From Candolleomyces eurysporus (taxonomy: Eukaryota > Basidiomycota > Agaricomycetes > Agaricales > Psathyrellaceae), in NCBI GenBank assembly GCA_027579435.1, contig JANBPK010001490.1:1-64000 (forward strand): a stretch of DNA of 64,000 nucleotides. The letters are read 5' to 3'. The position numbers and the translations under genes were made by a program. Below the pieces are notes generated by a model. It ran no database searches and was not told the origin of the DNA. It saw nothing but the letters and a program-made list of their open reading frames with translations. Shown here piece by piece: positions 13,271 to 25,199 of this stretch; within the stretch, counting starts at the first letter, position 1, and the number at the start of each line of letters is the position of its first letter.

Positions 13271-14880
13271 TGTTTTCACCTTGGGTCAGACAGGTTCGGT
13301 GTGGATATGGTTTCAAGGAGAGGGCGACAAGGTTTTATACCGTCCTCAAGACCTCATCGGTCATAACAACTGTCGTGAGCTCGACAGCTGCGATGATCAT
13401 ATCCAGCCTAATTAGTGTATGGGTGTGAGAGCTCTCGAAGACCAACGCAAGCTTAGTCGGTGAAGTTTGAAGGTTCTGATGGCGGCGCTTGGAGTGAGTA
13501 AGTATTGGAATGGACTGTCTGTGTGGTCGGACAGGGAGAAGGTTCCTAGTTGCCAAGATTGACATAAATCACCAAAGGGGCGGCGAGTCGAACCAATCAT
13601 GGAGGAAGGAATGTTAAAAACAAAACGTCTGTCTATTAGTTAAAGTCAAAGGATGGTCTAAGAAAATTTAGAGCGGAGAAATGTACGTGACTCTCCCACC
13701 AGCTCAATATTTCGCTCTCGGGCGTTCTTTCTGGAAGAAGCGCTGAACGGGATCCATACATAGCATTACGGCTCCAAACATTTCTACATGACAAATGACC
13801 GGGGAGCGCGTCGGCGATTCTGTATGCCGAGAAGAGATCCGAACAAGTTGTTTACGAGACCTCTGAGTGACTCAGGGCTTGATACATGGCATGCACGAAT
13901 GTTCCCGGAATTGAACACTCAAGGTGTAATTGCAAGTAAGCGCTGATCGGTGCACAGCGCCGACGATATAGCACACTAGCTTCCAAGTGGCTACTTCCCT
14001 AGACTGAGACGTAGAGGTACGCATGCTCGAAATCAACGAGCAAAGAGTCTGATTTAGTGCCGATACAAGCGCTGAGCAAAGGGCCCTGTCAAAGCCAAAC
14101 AGCCTCGCCAGAGGGGTCGGTGGTTTCGCAGACCGTGACAGGTCTGGCATTGTGACAGACAGATTGACTTCTGTGATCAGGATTGCGTTGCGGCTTTGTT
14201 TTCGCTGGGAACACGGTGAAATCTTCAGCCTGTGTTTCTGTTGAGTATTTATAATGTCATACTGTGTCCACCAGAGATATTGGACGGACGAAGGAAGCAC
14301 ATATTTTACAATGGTAAGATATAAGTATCAGGGGAAAAGAAGAGCGTGGAGAGAGAACCCCGGTTTATAGGAGGTGTGCCGGCAACACAGAATGGAGGTG
14401 GAGCTGCGAAGTCAATCTGCCTGTCACAATGTCAGCCCTCCATCACCGTCTTCGAACCATCTCCGTTATTACAATGCCATCCTCAGTAACAGGTTGCCAA
14501 TAGAGTCCGATCTCCGTTCCTGAGTCATGTTGAACAGGACACCTTATACCTAATCATTGATTACTACTTTTACTAGGTGAGAGGCCCCTGTGGACCCCCG
14601 GAGTTCGTTGAAGCCGAACTGCCTTTTCCGTCGAGCTGAAGTTTAGTGTTCAATAGACTACGGTACACTGCGACTCCTCCTGCGTTGCCACCCTCACACA
14701 CCAGGCTAGGAGCCGTCTGGGTCCGTCGAGATTGCGTGTACACAAGCACTTTCGCCCATACGTCTTCATGTTCGCGGGACCGGTGTCGTGCGCTTTGACG
14801 TATGGGTGGTCGCCAAGCTGGGTACCACCTTCTATCACACTCTACAGAGCTAAGTTAAACTAATCGATGGGTTGCCGACT
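13271..14880. other. Intergenic, no supported gene
   Basis: The DUF2235 promoter presumably lies near 13271-13600. The longest minus-strand frame (13872-14300) does not resemble any protein family. The sequence at about 14405-14530 (GCTGCGAAGTCAATCTG onward) matches 61476-61600 in direct orientation, marking the start of a segmental duplication. Confidence 0.4.
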
Positions 14881-15395
14881 GGTATGTTATCTCATCTCAC
14901 CTTTCAGCCGTCACCTCCCTCACCAACCGAGTTTATAACGGTCGCCCTATCGAAGGGGACGCCTCTGGATTGTTCTTGGCATGCCAACCATGAAGTATCC
15001 AGTGGGGCACCCATTCCAGGAAGGAGCATGAACCACGGCTATCGACAATTGAAGGAAGTGACGCTACCGTTGAAGAAATCTAAAGTACATGGAAGACTAT
15101 AACAGTGTCCACCTGGTGTTCCATGCGTCGCAGAACTTCACGGAGCCCGTCCAGAGTCGATTCCGCTTCCACAACGGTTTCCTCAATCTCGAACAGCGAT
15201 TAGGGAAAACCTCAAGAACGCCGATCTCACTTTCCTTTCAGCGTGTCAAACGAGTACCTGGGCAGGAGACCCGACGAAGCTGTCCATCTTGTTGTTGGTA
15301 TACTTGCAGGCTCTGAATATGGTAAACTCGTGCCGACAATGTGGGCAATCGGAGATCGCCATGCACCAGACGTTGCAAATGACTTTTACGATTAA
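14881..15395 (+). pseudogene. Decayed CHAT-domain (caspase-like) protease fragment
   Basis: Pieces of a CHAT domain, common in Agaricomycete TPR-CHAT proteins, are recognisable in order but in different frames. They are YVISSHLSAVTSLTNRVYN and IEGDASGLFLACQP (14890-14995), STIEGSDATVEE (about 15046), MEDYNSVHLVFHASQNF (15089), ENLKNADLTFLSACQTST (about 15200), then RRPDEAVHLVVGIL and TMWAIGDRHAPDVANDFYD ending with TAA at 15393-15395. The histidine (FHAS) and cysteine (SACQTS) of the CHAT dyad are still visible. At least three frame changes and in-frame stops that cannot be removed by introns make this a pseudogene. The N-terminal part of a normal CHAT protein was not found upstream. Confidence 0.85.
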
Positions 15396-17642
15396 CTCTG
15401 GGATCGTCGGAAAGACGGTAGCAGGAGTTGGTAGTTGGCGTTCTTTATCCAGCTGAAGCTGCTGGAGGCACTGTTTTTATTGACTCGTTTCGCTTTAGGC
15501 TCTTGTAGCTACCCGTTCTCAGAGATACTCTTACTCGTTAGTTGATTTCCTCTGTCAACCTACTTGCTTTGTCTCACTCCTCCTTGGATTTCCTTCTTTT
15601 CCATTTTGCTCGTTCGTTGCGAAGTCCTATGCTTTGTATACTCGAGGATAATCTTGGGTGGTATGTATGAGATGGGTGCTGAGAACAGAGCGCAGGACGT
15701 ATCATCTGGCATGAATACAGAATTACACACGGGGCTCGGGTTGCGGGGAACGGCGAAACTGAGTACTCCATCTCACTGACCACCCTTCTCGTATCCTTCC
15801 ACAACGAGGTCAGAAGCCAGAGTGGATAAACGACCCGCCCAGCCGGCCCTCCTGCTAAAACTCCGCAGACGCTGCAGTGTCGACATGGCAATGCAATTCC
15901 CGTGAGATTCCAAGCGAGGATGAATAGCAACATACCGCGGTGGGGAGATCAGCGAGCACCAGCCCGACCCCACCCTGCTTGCGCGCACCAAGAGACCAGC
16001 GTCATCGATCCGACCCAGCTTGAGCTCGACCGCGATCACGCGTGGCGTGTAGATATTTGTCCTGACGACGACTGGCCGGTGGTCAGGAAGTCGACGTTGG
16101 GCCCAGAACATAAAGTGCGGATGATGGCACATGAAAAGGCGGGAAAATTTAAACCGCATCCTTGACGATGGCAACGGGAAAAGTGGTTCTTGATGGGCGA
16201 GTTGGGCAAGATGAGGGACGGCGAAGGGCGTCGGATGGGGGCCAGCGTCAATGAGTTCTTCCAGTTTCTTCGAGTCCTTGGTTTAACGCCCTCTTGCTAT
16301 GAATAACTGTCGAGTATAGAAGACAAGGCTAACGGCAAGCCTCAATCGTTTTGACCAGTCGATTTCTCATCACCAAGGAGATACTTCCCCGTCGGAAGCA
16401 CAACAATCACCCACTTCCATACTCCGCTCCATATCCTCAAAAGCCGAATAGGTTGACATGCCTCCAACGGCGCACCTGAACGAGGTCAGAGACAATGTGA
16501 GCACCACGACATGAAGGGTGAAGAGCGATTGTAATCGAGGCCGGCATTGACGAGTGTTGACTCTGGAAACTGGGACGAAATCGGTGAGATGGGAAGCAAT
16601 GTGGGCGTTCGGTGTTTGTTGGACAGTCCGGATTCAATGGAAGTGGTGAATGCGATGGAGAGAGATTTGGCCAGAAACGGGGAGGAGCCACGATGAAGGT
16701 TAGTAGACGTTTGTAGGGCAATACGCACCTTCGGACGGCTATACTGACTCCAGCGACATCGTCCAACGACCCGGCCAGTCTTTCGTCAATTTCAATAGTG
16801 AGTAGAGCGTGCATACTCCGTCGTGCTAGTGTCGAGAAGTTTGCCTGGAGAGTTGGCCAGAAAGCAGTGGGTCTAGTGATCAGAAGGTGTTTCATGTACA
16901 GCCTTACATATGGAGACGGGAACAGTGGAAGACTTGGCTGGAGCTGAAGAACATGTCGACGAAACGTTGTCAAGAAGGAACAATCTCGGAGAAGCTTTGC
17001 TTGTGTCTGTTTGGCTTCTGGGTCTGGTTACTCGTTTGAAATTACAGTCAGCAACTAATCTCTCTTCATTGTATCGAGTAGGTCGCTCAAGATCGAGCTA
17101 ATTCTCGATATTATCGCACTCTTCGCGACTGGGAAAGATATTTCTCTGACGCTATTCTTCCTGAAAAGCGAAACACGCCGGATGGCCCTTGACAGCTCGA
17201 TCAATTTCCTTCACAGCCTTGTCTAAACAAAGATCCATCAAAGTCCTTGATCTGGGTGGGGAAAGAAATTGTAGTCAACGAGACCTCGACGCATTCGGGT
17301 TCAAACTTCAGTATAGGTTATTTACGGCTCTACGAGGTCTCAAGCTCAAGTTGGTATCCTGGTTAACCGCTCCCTGATCGTTGTACTTACTGGGCGCTCG
17401 GACATTACAATCCTCCTGTCACAGACCGTGATGGTAACATGGCGTCATTGCACTGGATGCTGATCAGATCAGTATCAATGTCACCCTAACATTGCATTCC
17501 TAAGGAGCGCCCACCGCCTTTGCACATGACCGTAGTTCGAGCTTATAAGGCTCGCGAGAAGCCAGAGAAACCCTTAGAGCCGGTCTCTTCACCCATTCTC
17601 CCCATCGCCTACAGCTGGTCTTAGGTCTCATATATTCCCGAG
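15396..17642. other. Intergenic; possible small ORF; 5' flank of duplicated gene
   Basis: An uninterrupted minus-strand frame of 178 codons (16437-16973, containing LLTIEIDERLAGSLDDVAG) is the only long frame. It is not recognised, and the duplicated copy near 61740-61800 has a stop in the same frame, so coding is doubtful. From about 16730 to 17642 the sequence matches about 61715-62688. TTATAAGG at about 17543-17550 is a plausible TATA element for the gene at 17643. Confidence 0.4.
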
Positions 17643-18975
17643 ATGAAGTTCTCCATTTCCTTCGTTGCTCTTGTCTCCACCGCCCTTTTGGGTGTCGTCC
17701 ATGCTGCTCCCGCGCCCATGTGCAACGGTGAACTCTGCTCCGAGGTTGCTGCTCGCGACTTGATTGATGTTGCATTCGATGGTCAGCCTTCTTTACTTTC
17801 TATACCCGACCATCCTCATCCAGGAACTTACTGACATCATTTAATCTGTCGCGCTCTAGATCTCGCCGTTCGTGCTTCCAAAGCCAAGGCGCCCGCTACC
17901 AAAGCCAANGCACCCGCTACCAAAGCCCCAGCTAAAGCGTCCAAGAAGTCTTCTGGTTCGCAGAAGGCCAACATATCCCAGGGCATCCTCAACGCTCAGA
18001 AGAAGCAGGGCAACAGAGTGGAGGCCCAGAAAAAGAAGACCGCCAACAACAAGAAGCTTGTCCAGCAGAACGGAGCGAAGATCAAGGCAGACGTAAACGC
18101 CTCCAGGGACAAGGCGAGAGGGAAGGGTAAGCCGTTGACGCCCGCCCAAGTCGAGAAGAAGAAGACCGGTGCCGCCAGCCGCGTCATCAGTCAGAAACAG
18201 AAGGAAAACAAGCAGGCGAGGAAGGACAAGTGGGCCGGTGCCAAGAAGACTCCTGAGCAAAAGAAGGACAGGAAGGCTGCTCAAACCGCCAGAAGGGCCG
18301 ACCGCAAGAAGACCGGCACCCCTGCGCCAGCCAACGCCGTCAGCACGAAGCAGAAGGTGTCCAAGCAGCAGAAGCACGCCGTTAAACAGCGATTCCAGTC
18401 TGCCAAAGACAAGTTGGGCAAGACTCAGGGTCTCCCAGGACGCAAGAGTACCATCACCGTTGGGAAGGGTGAGTTACTCGCTTTATGAACCATTCGTTTT
18501 TATCCAGGTTCTCATCACTTTGACTCCTCAGAGAAAACCGACGGACGTGCTGTTCGACAAGCCGCTTTCAACACCCACCTCCATTCCAAGACACCCATTG
18601 GTCGCAACCCCATCAACAAGCAGGTATGTACAACTCTCCTCATCGATTTGCTGTCGTTTTTAACGGTTCTTTGTCCCATAGCCCAAGCAGTTCAACAATA
18701 GACCTTATGATAAAGCCCACAAGGACGCCTCGCTCCGTGGCAAGAAGCCGCTCCCTCAAAACGGCAAGGAGTACCCTATCAAGAACAACAGCCCCAACGG
18801 TTACACTGGCCAGGGTAGCGTTGGTGCCCTCCGAACTGTCACCTACAAGCAAGGCGGCAAGAATCATGTCAAGGTCCTTGGACACGACGCGAGCCGCGGT
18901 ACGGACCCCAATGACCACTATGTTGGTACCGTCAAGCGGGAGTTTGACTTGTACTTCGAGGAGGACTTCGAGTGA
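17643..18975 (+). CDS. Secreted lysine-rich protein with conserved C-terminal domain
   Basis: Four exons (17643-17781, 17860-18468, 18532-18623, 18682-18975) encode about 380 residues. A signal peptide (MKFSISFVALVSTALLGVVHA) precedes MCNGELCSEVAARD. A low-complexity Ala/Lys/Pro stretch (ATKAPA-type repeats) and a long Lys/Gln/Arg-rich region follow (KKTPEQKKDRKAAQTARRAD, then KQKVSKQQKHAVKQRF). The C-terminal part is different: compact, less charged, and containing PYDKAHKD, GQGSVGALRTVTY and GHDASRGTDPNDHYVGTV. The Arg/His/Tyr-containing end recalls small secreted hydrolase-like domains, but I cannot name a family and infer no activity. The protein is probably exported. A homologous copy lies at 62689. 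The start is fixed by the signal peptide and the stop is TGA at 18973-18975. Confidence 0.85.
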
Positions 18976-21516
18976 GCGTATTGTCGTGTTCCTGTATCGT
19001 CGTAGTTTGGAATTCCATTCATCTCTGGGGAATGTGTTCTCGTGTGTGATTTCGATCGAGGAGTGCCAGGCTGGATATTGTTTATGATTGATCGGAGTTG
19101 TTCTGTCAAGCTACTGATGTGACCACAACGCTTAGGGTGCGTACTGGATAGGATAGCCTACATCTGATGCGAGAGCTTTGTGCACGACAATGGAGAGAAG
19201 CGACCTATTGTTGGATATACCTTTAAAATTAGTTTGACATGGATCTCAGACACACTTTCTTCGACAGCACCCGCCTATTCCGCCTAACAATCGAGTGAGC
19301 AAGCGGTGTCTGAGACAATTGAATGTATGTGGTATGGGTAGCGTGTATGGCTAGCTATGTTGATAGTCCGCCAGCTATTGGTTCGAAAGTAAGTGGGACA
19401 GAGGGGAGCATGGACACTATCTCGAAACCGATCGTCGGTGATGATGTGTTGGGCGACAAAACCACAATAAAGCGGTGGGTCCTTTGTTGAGTACTAGCGC
19501 GAAGTATCACTTGAGCCTTCGTTAATCGGGCTTGAAGGCCGGTAAGTCGAAGGAGCAACGTTTGCTCGGTTGATAGACTGCTGGTGAGGCTTTACCAACC
19601 CGTTTTCCAGGCGCAAGTAATTGTGTCGGTGGATGAATCCTCACCTTGCACAGGCATGCAGAAGCTCACGTTCCAAGACCCCAAAAGGCGTGTATCCCTT
19701 GTCATTTGCTTCACATTCAGAGCTTGTACCCTCAAATATGCGATGGCTTCCTTGCAAGCTAAGGCTATTCGCCTATCGTTTTGAAGAGAGGGCGAAGGAG
19801 ATAGATCAGTCATTGCGTAAAAAATAATCATATTTGTAGCACTTGAGAATGACTGAACTTGATTTACGGGTTTTGGCAGTCCACGAACATGATGGCCACG
19901 AACAAGATGTACGAGCGTTTGGGTTGGCGCGGAAATTAGGTTAGAAGACTTCCCGCAACGTCAAACGTGTAAAGTACTCCCCCCGCTTTGGCAAGTCTAG
20001 CCTGCTTACTACGAGCTCTGTGAGCATGCGTTCTGGCCGGGCAGGAAGTTGACGCACGAGTTGATTCTCGGCCTACACGCGGAACAGGGATCTGGGACGC
20101 GTCATGACACGGTCAGAACATTAGACCAGACAAGCGCCATCGACCGTGACAAGCACTCATCTGGCTTAGGCTCGACCGGCTATTCTATTGGTTGCAAAAT
20201 CAACAGTGGGACGTTACCGTGACGCACAAGGGTAGCTGCTAGGAAGTCGTGCTCCATCTCTTTCGGAATTTCTTCGATGTCGACGAGGAATTATTTGCAG
20301 AAGAGGACACGAGTGGAGTGTCAGGATTGAATGTATCCGTCAAATCAACTAAGGAAGGGGACTTGGGAGGGATAAGGTACGCGAGAAAGGAGGGATAAGA
20401 CTCCCGCGAATGTGGCGGTCTGCCTGCGCCCATCCACCCTCGCCAGTCGACAATTTTGCGACCGCTCCAACCGCTGGTGACGGATTGCCTCAGAGGATCA
20501 CCACCAGTAGCTTCCTGTCTTGTCTTTTCGGTATGGAGGCCTTCCGCTGGGAAGTGCTTTTCATCAGTAAACACTTACCACACATCTGTGTCAGTGATAT
20601 TTGGTGTTCGATGTTCTCCCCGTTTAAGTAAGTCAAACTATTAAACAGTATAGTCAGTGACTAGCAAATTTTTTTCCACAGCGCTGACGGCGTGTAATGG
20701 ACCTGGAGATCATCACGAGCAATCGCCGTCTATGGCATCCAGACCTACATTGAATAGCTGAACACACTGTTCGCTTGCGAGGAGCACCAGCCGCGTTTGC
20801 CGGCCCCAGATAAGCTGATGCTAGCTCGGTCACGCGGGAAGGTACTCTTGTCCCTATTGCACCCTCAATTATACCTCATTCGCAGAAATACGATTTTCCT
20901 ACACTAAATATCCTACTCAAAAAATTACAAATTGTCAACCCTCAGACCCGAGCAACGCGCTAGATCGAAGAGCCCAATCGAACCGGTAACGACATGCCTT
21001 TCTATAGGTGGGGAAAGTGGAATTCTATTTCCGAGCCACACATGTCTCGAATATCTATAGAATTATTGCGTCTCAAAGATGGCAATAACGCGCCAAAGAA
21101 CGTGAAGTCTTCCACAGGTGGGTAAAGCGGCACGGCCCTATAAAGTCTCAATCCAGGTGCTAACATGACGGGGCACGGCGACCAAGTCAGTTCAGCTGGA
21201 ACGTGAGCTGGCATTTCGCCAGCTCAACATTGATATACAGTTCGCCAAGTCGAGAAACGTAAGGCTGAATTAGAGCTGTAAAGGTTTATATTCATTCCCG
21301 GATGAGCGTTCAATATTGATGGCGGCGAGTCTATTATGGCCTCGGTTCGGCTGGCGCACGTGGAAGTCTCCCGCTGTACATATTATCGTATCGTGGGCCT
21401 TCTAGATCCAGCTTTTCATCCCCCAACTATCGTCTCACACAGTCCACTGTTGAAAAAATAACCAGAATCCAGCCTCTAATCGGGCAAAGTGGTGAGGATA
21501 ACGTCGGCGCAGACGA
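18976..21516. other. Intergenic, no supported gene
   Basis: A minus-strand frame at 20239-20574 (containing TDTFNPDTPLVSSSANNSSS) is not recognised and has no ATG of its own. A short perfect hairpin with an 8-bp stem lies at about 21205-21225 (GAGCTGGC / GCCAGCTC). Nothing else is supported. Confidence 0.4.
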
Positions 21517-23144
21517 ATGGAGTCGATAAAGACCCCAGTGCCACCAGTTTTATAGTGAGTTTCTCAATGTTCCCGACGCAGGCCGCGCATTCCTGATCCC
21601 TGAGCGTATCTTCTCATGCAGTGCCGGCCCTACAGTACGTTGACCAGTAGACATCGTTCCTCCCAGACCACAGAGCAAGTTTAATGACGATATGTTGTAG
21701 CTTGTTGGTATTCTCCTTACCTATCTCCTGTTCGGCTTTCTGCTCTCCCAACTCGGTGCATCGCCTTATCGATCCTTCCCTGCAAAGAGGAAATGTTGAC
21801 ATCCTCTATTTATAGCTCATTACGTTCAAACGGTAGCAGCAACTGACCGTCTAGCTCTTCGGTGCCTGGGTAAGTCAGACCTCGGAGTGGTGTACGGGTC
21901 AAAGTGACTTTAACATTTTGCAACTAGTCTCCTTGGTCATGGTCATAGAGTGTCTCCACATATTCTTCGCTACACAGAGCACATGGCGAGTCCTAGTTGA
22001 ATCCTTCACTGAGCCAATGAAGATGGTCGTTCAGTCGAAAACGGGCCTTACAACTGCATTGCTCAACGCCTCAGGTGGGTCGCTCTGGCGCTCTCCCATC
22101 CTAATCTCGCATCTAACAACCGCACTACAGTTGCTCTGGCTGTCGAGGCTTTTTTCGCATGGTCGGTTACATGTCTATTCGCAAGTTATTCTTGTCTGAT
22201 GCCCATTTTGCAGGAGGATCTATTCTTTAACCAGCGATGGGCGAATAAACGAGTGGTTCTCGCTGTCTGTGGCGGCCAAGTTTCTCTCGATGCTGCCCTC
22301 TCTGGTTGTCCTCGTATGTAGATCGGCTCGCTGCTCTGATCCACTCCTGATCAGCTCATTGCAGCTCGCATTGCTACAGTTCGGGGCAGCAGTAGGTATG
22401 GCAGTTGAGGTCAGTGCTCTTGACGTTTCCCTTTGCAGCCAAAGATCATTGACTCTTTCCTCTATTTATAGTTCATTAGAATAGGCAGGCGTATAGAGGA
22501 CGTACATAAGGTCAGGTTACCAATTTCGATCCACCTGGGAGCGCAATTGGCCTGTGATACTTTGATCACCCTTGGAATGGTCCTCAGCGTAAGCTAAAGC
22601 GTTCTTTTCTCATTCCCAGCGCGCCACTCATCATCTTTTTCTCTCTCCCTCCTGAACTCTCCCAGTTAACGAATTTCGGAAAACGCACCAGAATGAAGCA
22701 AACTAAGAGTATGCTGAATAGACTGGTCCTCCACACGGTCGAGAATGGGTTGATAACCACCCTATGCGCGAGTGGCAATCTGATTGTGTGCATGGTGAAT
22801 GTGCCTGGCTTGACTAGTGTTGTTTTGTACGTCCAACGTCTTTCTCGTCCAAGGTAGACATCCCACAAACTTTTGCTATTCCTTACAGCCACTATGCCCT
22901 AGGGACTCTGTACGGTATCGTACTAATGACCACCCTCAACCGTCGTCAGAACTACCGCCAATTCGACAACGGAGACATCACTTTGGAACTCAACCTTCCA
23001 CCCACGGACATCTCCAACACCTCCAGTACCGTGACCCAGGCAAGAATGATGCAAGAGGCAGAAACGAGGATAGCATCTCCTTTGACCCCTGTTCGAATCA
23101 GTCTGCGGCAGATGGGGGAATCAGACGCAAATCTGAAGCCTTGA
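21517..23144 (+). CDS. DUF6534 multi-spanning membrane protein
   Basis: DUF6534 proteins are a large Agaricomycete family of about seven-helix membrane proteins of unknown role. The ATG at 21517 starts MESIKTPVPPVLY. Spliced exons then give AGPTLVGILLTYLLFGFLL (helix 1), AHYVQTVAATDRLALRCLV, SLVMVIECLHIFFATQSTW (helix 2), ALAVEAFFAWRIYSL and FSLSVAAKFLSMLPSLVVLL. The diagnostic DUF6534 region follows: ACDTLITLGMVLS, RMKQTKSMLNRLVLHTVENG, LITTLCASGNLIVCMVNV, then HYALGTLYGIVLMTTLNRR. The tail is polar and ends ESDANLKP, TGA at 23142-23144. About nine short introns with GT-AG borders are needed. All segments keep frame, so the gene looks intact. Confidence 0.85.
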
Positions 23145-24937
23145 CAGTCGTCCAAGGTTGAATCCTTTCCGGTAACAGTGACCTAGATGGTTCATTAGTC
23201 GCCCTTAGGCCCTTCAAAATAGTGATTGATGTAAATTACCCCTCGTTAGACCTACCTTTCATTTCAATTGCCTTTCATTTGGATAGCAGGGTATGTACAG
23301 CGATTAGCTGTTCCCAGGATGAATGTGTTTGAGTGCCGAACGCGAGAGCAGGAGCTGCTTGTTCGAGTCGCTCATGCACACTTACTATGTCTCAAGGGTT
23401 GACAGGGGTGGATAGTGAAATTAACTCGCATGTGAGAAGATGGTGGAGGAGATCAGGGCCCCGGGTGGTGTCAAGGACCCCTCGTTGACTCTGGACATCA
23501 TTCATAAATGGAGATTGGACCACGCTGGGGAATGACTCGAGTTGAGTGATATTCGAGGAATCATTTGACTGGCGAACACCGCGAGAACAGCTAGGTAAGC
23601 ATAGATGCGGTGTCGTGTCTCGTTAGTATGTTCGGCCATTGAAGGAAGTGTCGGCGTACCTAAAGATGGATGAAGTCCAACTCTCTATTTTGGTTCCCTA
23701 AACCTTGCCGCACAAGCAACGAGATCTAGGAAGACAGCGTGATGCATAGTTCGAGTACTGGCACTGGACGCTTTTGCAAGTTTTACGTTTTGACTGTAAA
23801 TTCTGGAAATAAAATTACTTTTACAAGCCAGCCTGTCGCTCACTGATCTGGCTGGCGCATCTCACGGCAGTAATTGAAGTTTCCCCTTGAATCTCAGCAG
23901 GCGCACTGGCAGGCACGGTGATCGCACCAACAACAGATCATCGTCCCTCACAATCGTCGGACAAAGTCGGCGACGCAGTTTAAATTCGGGAGAAGGCAAA
24001 CTTCAATTTCTCATTGGGACACACATGCACGCTTCTTGGGCAGAATCATCGGCCGAAGCTTGGCGATCAAATCGAACACACAAGGATCGGTCGTCGTCGT
24101 AGGAAAAGAGATTGAAGAGGGGTCGAGACTGTTTACGGATCAGTCTTCATCTCCTCACTTTCCGTTTCCTTATTAGCGAACGAGAGGACGACCGCCTACA
24201 TGAGGACCACGCCGGGCTTTGCTATGGCTTTTTAGTGTGATTGAACGCTAAGGTTAGATGAGGTCTGTGTGCTCATAACATTGGCAGTTGCCTGATTGAT
24301 CATTCGTTATAAGTATTCAAGCTATTGTGATGAAAGGCACTGAATGCGACGCGCAATGCTGAGGTACACGGTTAGCGCTTTAGCTTACAAATTGCGTTGA
24401 CTACACAGATAATAGAGTCCTGAGTCGGCGCTTCGGAGAGATGGTACTGCACATAGTTACGGCGCAGGAGAAGTTGAGTGGAAGCAAGGTGAGGGAAGAG
24501 ATAGAGAACAAAGTAGAGAGCACGATTGGCCAGGAGGTCTGGCACAGCTGTATTGGGGGGCAGGGAGGGAGGCATTTGCGTGACCAGTGAGGGGAAATCG
24601 ATGTTGTGCAATCCAATCACAATATTCATAACATTTTGGAGACCAGACTACCTTAAGAAGGTCAGGACCAAGCAGAAATGGCAGCTGAAAAGCGTATTGT
24701 AGAGGTGGGGTGGAAACGGTCCATCTATTGTATGTCGGCGAAAATGGAGGTAAGAGACGCGATCTGCGGAGATAGTCTGAAGGGGCCGGAAGTGCCAAGA
24801 CAGAGAACGAAAGGATGTAACTGCAAAAGTTGGGGAGGCAGAGAGCAGAGGCCGACAGAAAAGAGAGAAGAGGGAGGGAAAGCACGAAGGACGTGGGTCA
24901 GTCCGAAAAGTCAATTGACGTAAAAACGTAATACAAA
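23145..24937. other. Intergenic, no supported gene
   Basis: Minus-strand frames between 24372 and 24914 contain hydrophobic stretches (LPLLSFLSASALCLPNF; LYFVLYLFPHLASTQLLL) that could be remains of a membrane protein, but no family motif is present and no start or splice model holds. The rest shows nothing recognisable. Confidence 0.35.
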
Positions 24938-25199
24938 CAGCAAACTAAGAAACGATAGACCCACTTCATCAAAATCTTTGTCCACGATTTTTGTTTAGTT
25001 GTGGAGTGCCGTACAAATAAAGCTAGGCCAAATTTAGTTGGGGAATCTCAACCACCACTGAGCAAGTGCGTCATTGAAGATACTGTGTGTAAACGCAGCC
25101 CACTGAATGTGGCATAGCCTTGTTTGTGCACCCCACAACTAAACAAAATTCGTGAACTGAGAATTGGGCGAAGTGGGTCTATCGTTTCTTAGATTGCTG
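24938..25199. mobile_element. MITE-like element with terminal inverted repeats
   Basis: CTAAGAAACGATAGACCCAC, followed by TTC, at 24945-24967 is matched exactly in reverse complement at 25170-25192. Six further flanking bases (CAGCAA / TTGCTG) also pair after a mismatch. Inside, a second pair of arms (TTTTGTTTAGTTGTGG at about 25000 and its reverse complement at about 25133) extends the symmetry. The 250-odd bp between the ends has no coding frame. This is the form of a non-autonomous DNA transposon. A target-site duplication is not obvious. Confidence 0.75.

Noticed and set aside
16437..16973. 178-codon minus-strand frame
   Set aside because: The composition is unlike a conserved protein, and the duplicated copy near 61740-61800 carries a stop in the same frame.
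21205..21225. Short hairpin as a terminator or regulatory site
   Set aside because: An isolated 8-bp stem in an intergenic region of a fungal genome has no functional meaning by itself.
24372..24914. Minus-strand hydrophobic frames as a second DUF6534 or RTA1-like gene
   Set aside because: There are hydrophobic stretches but none of the diagnostic motifs of either family; the frames do not splice into one protein.
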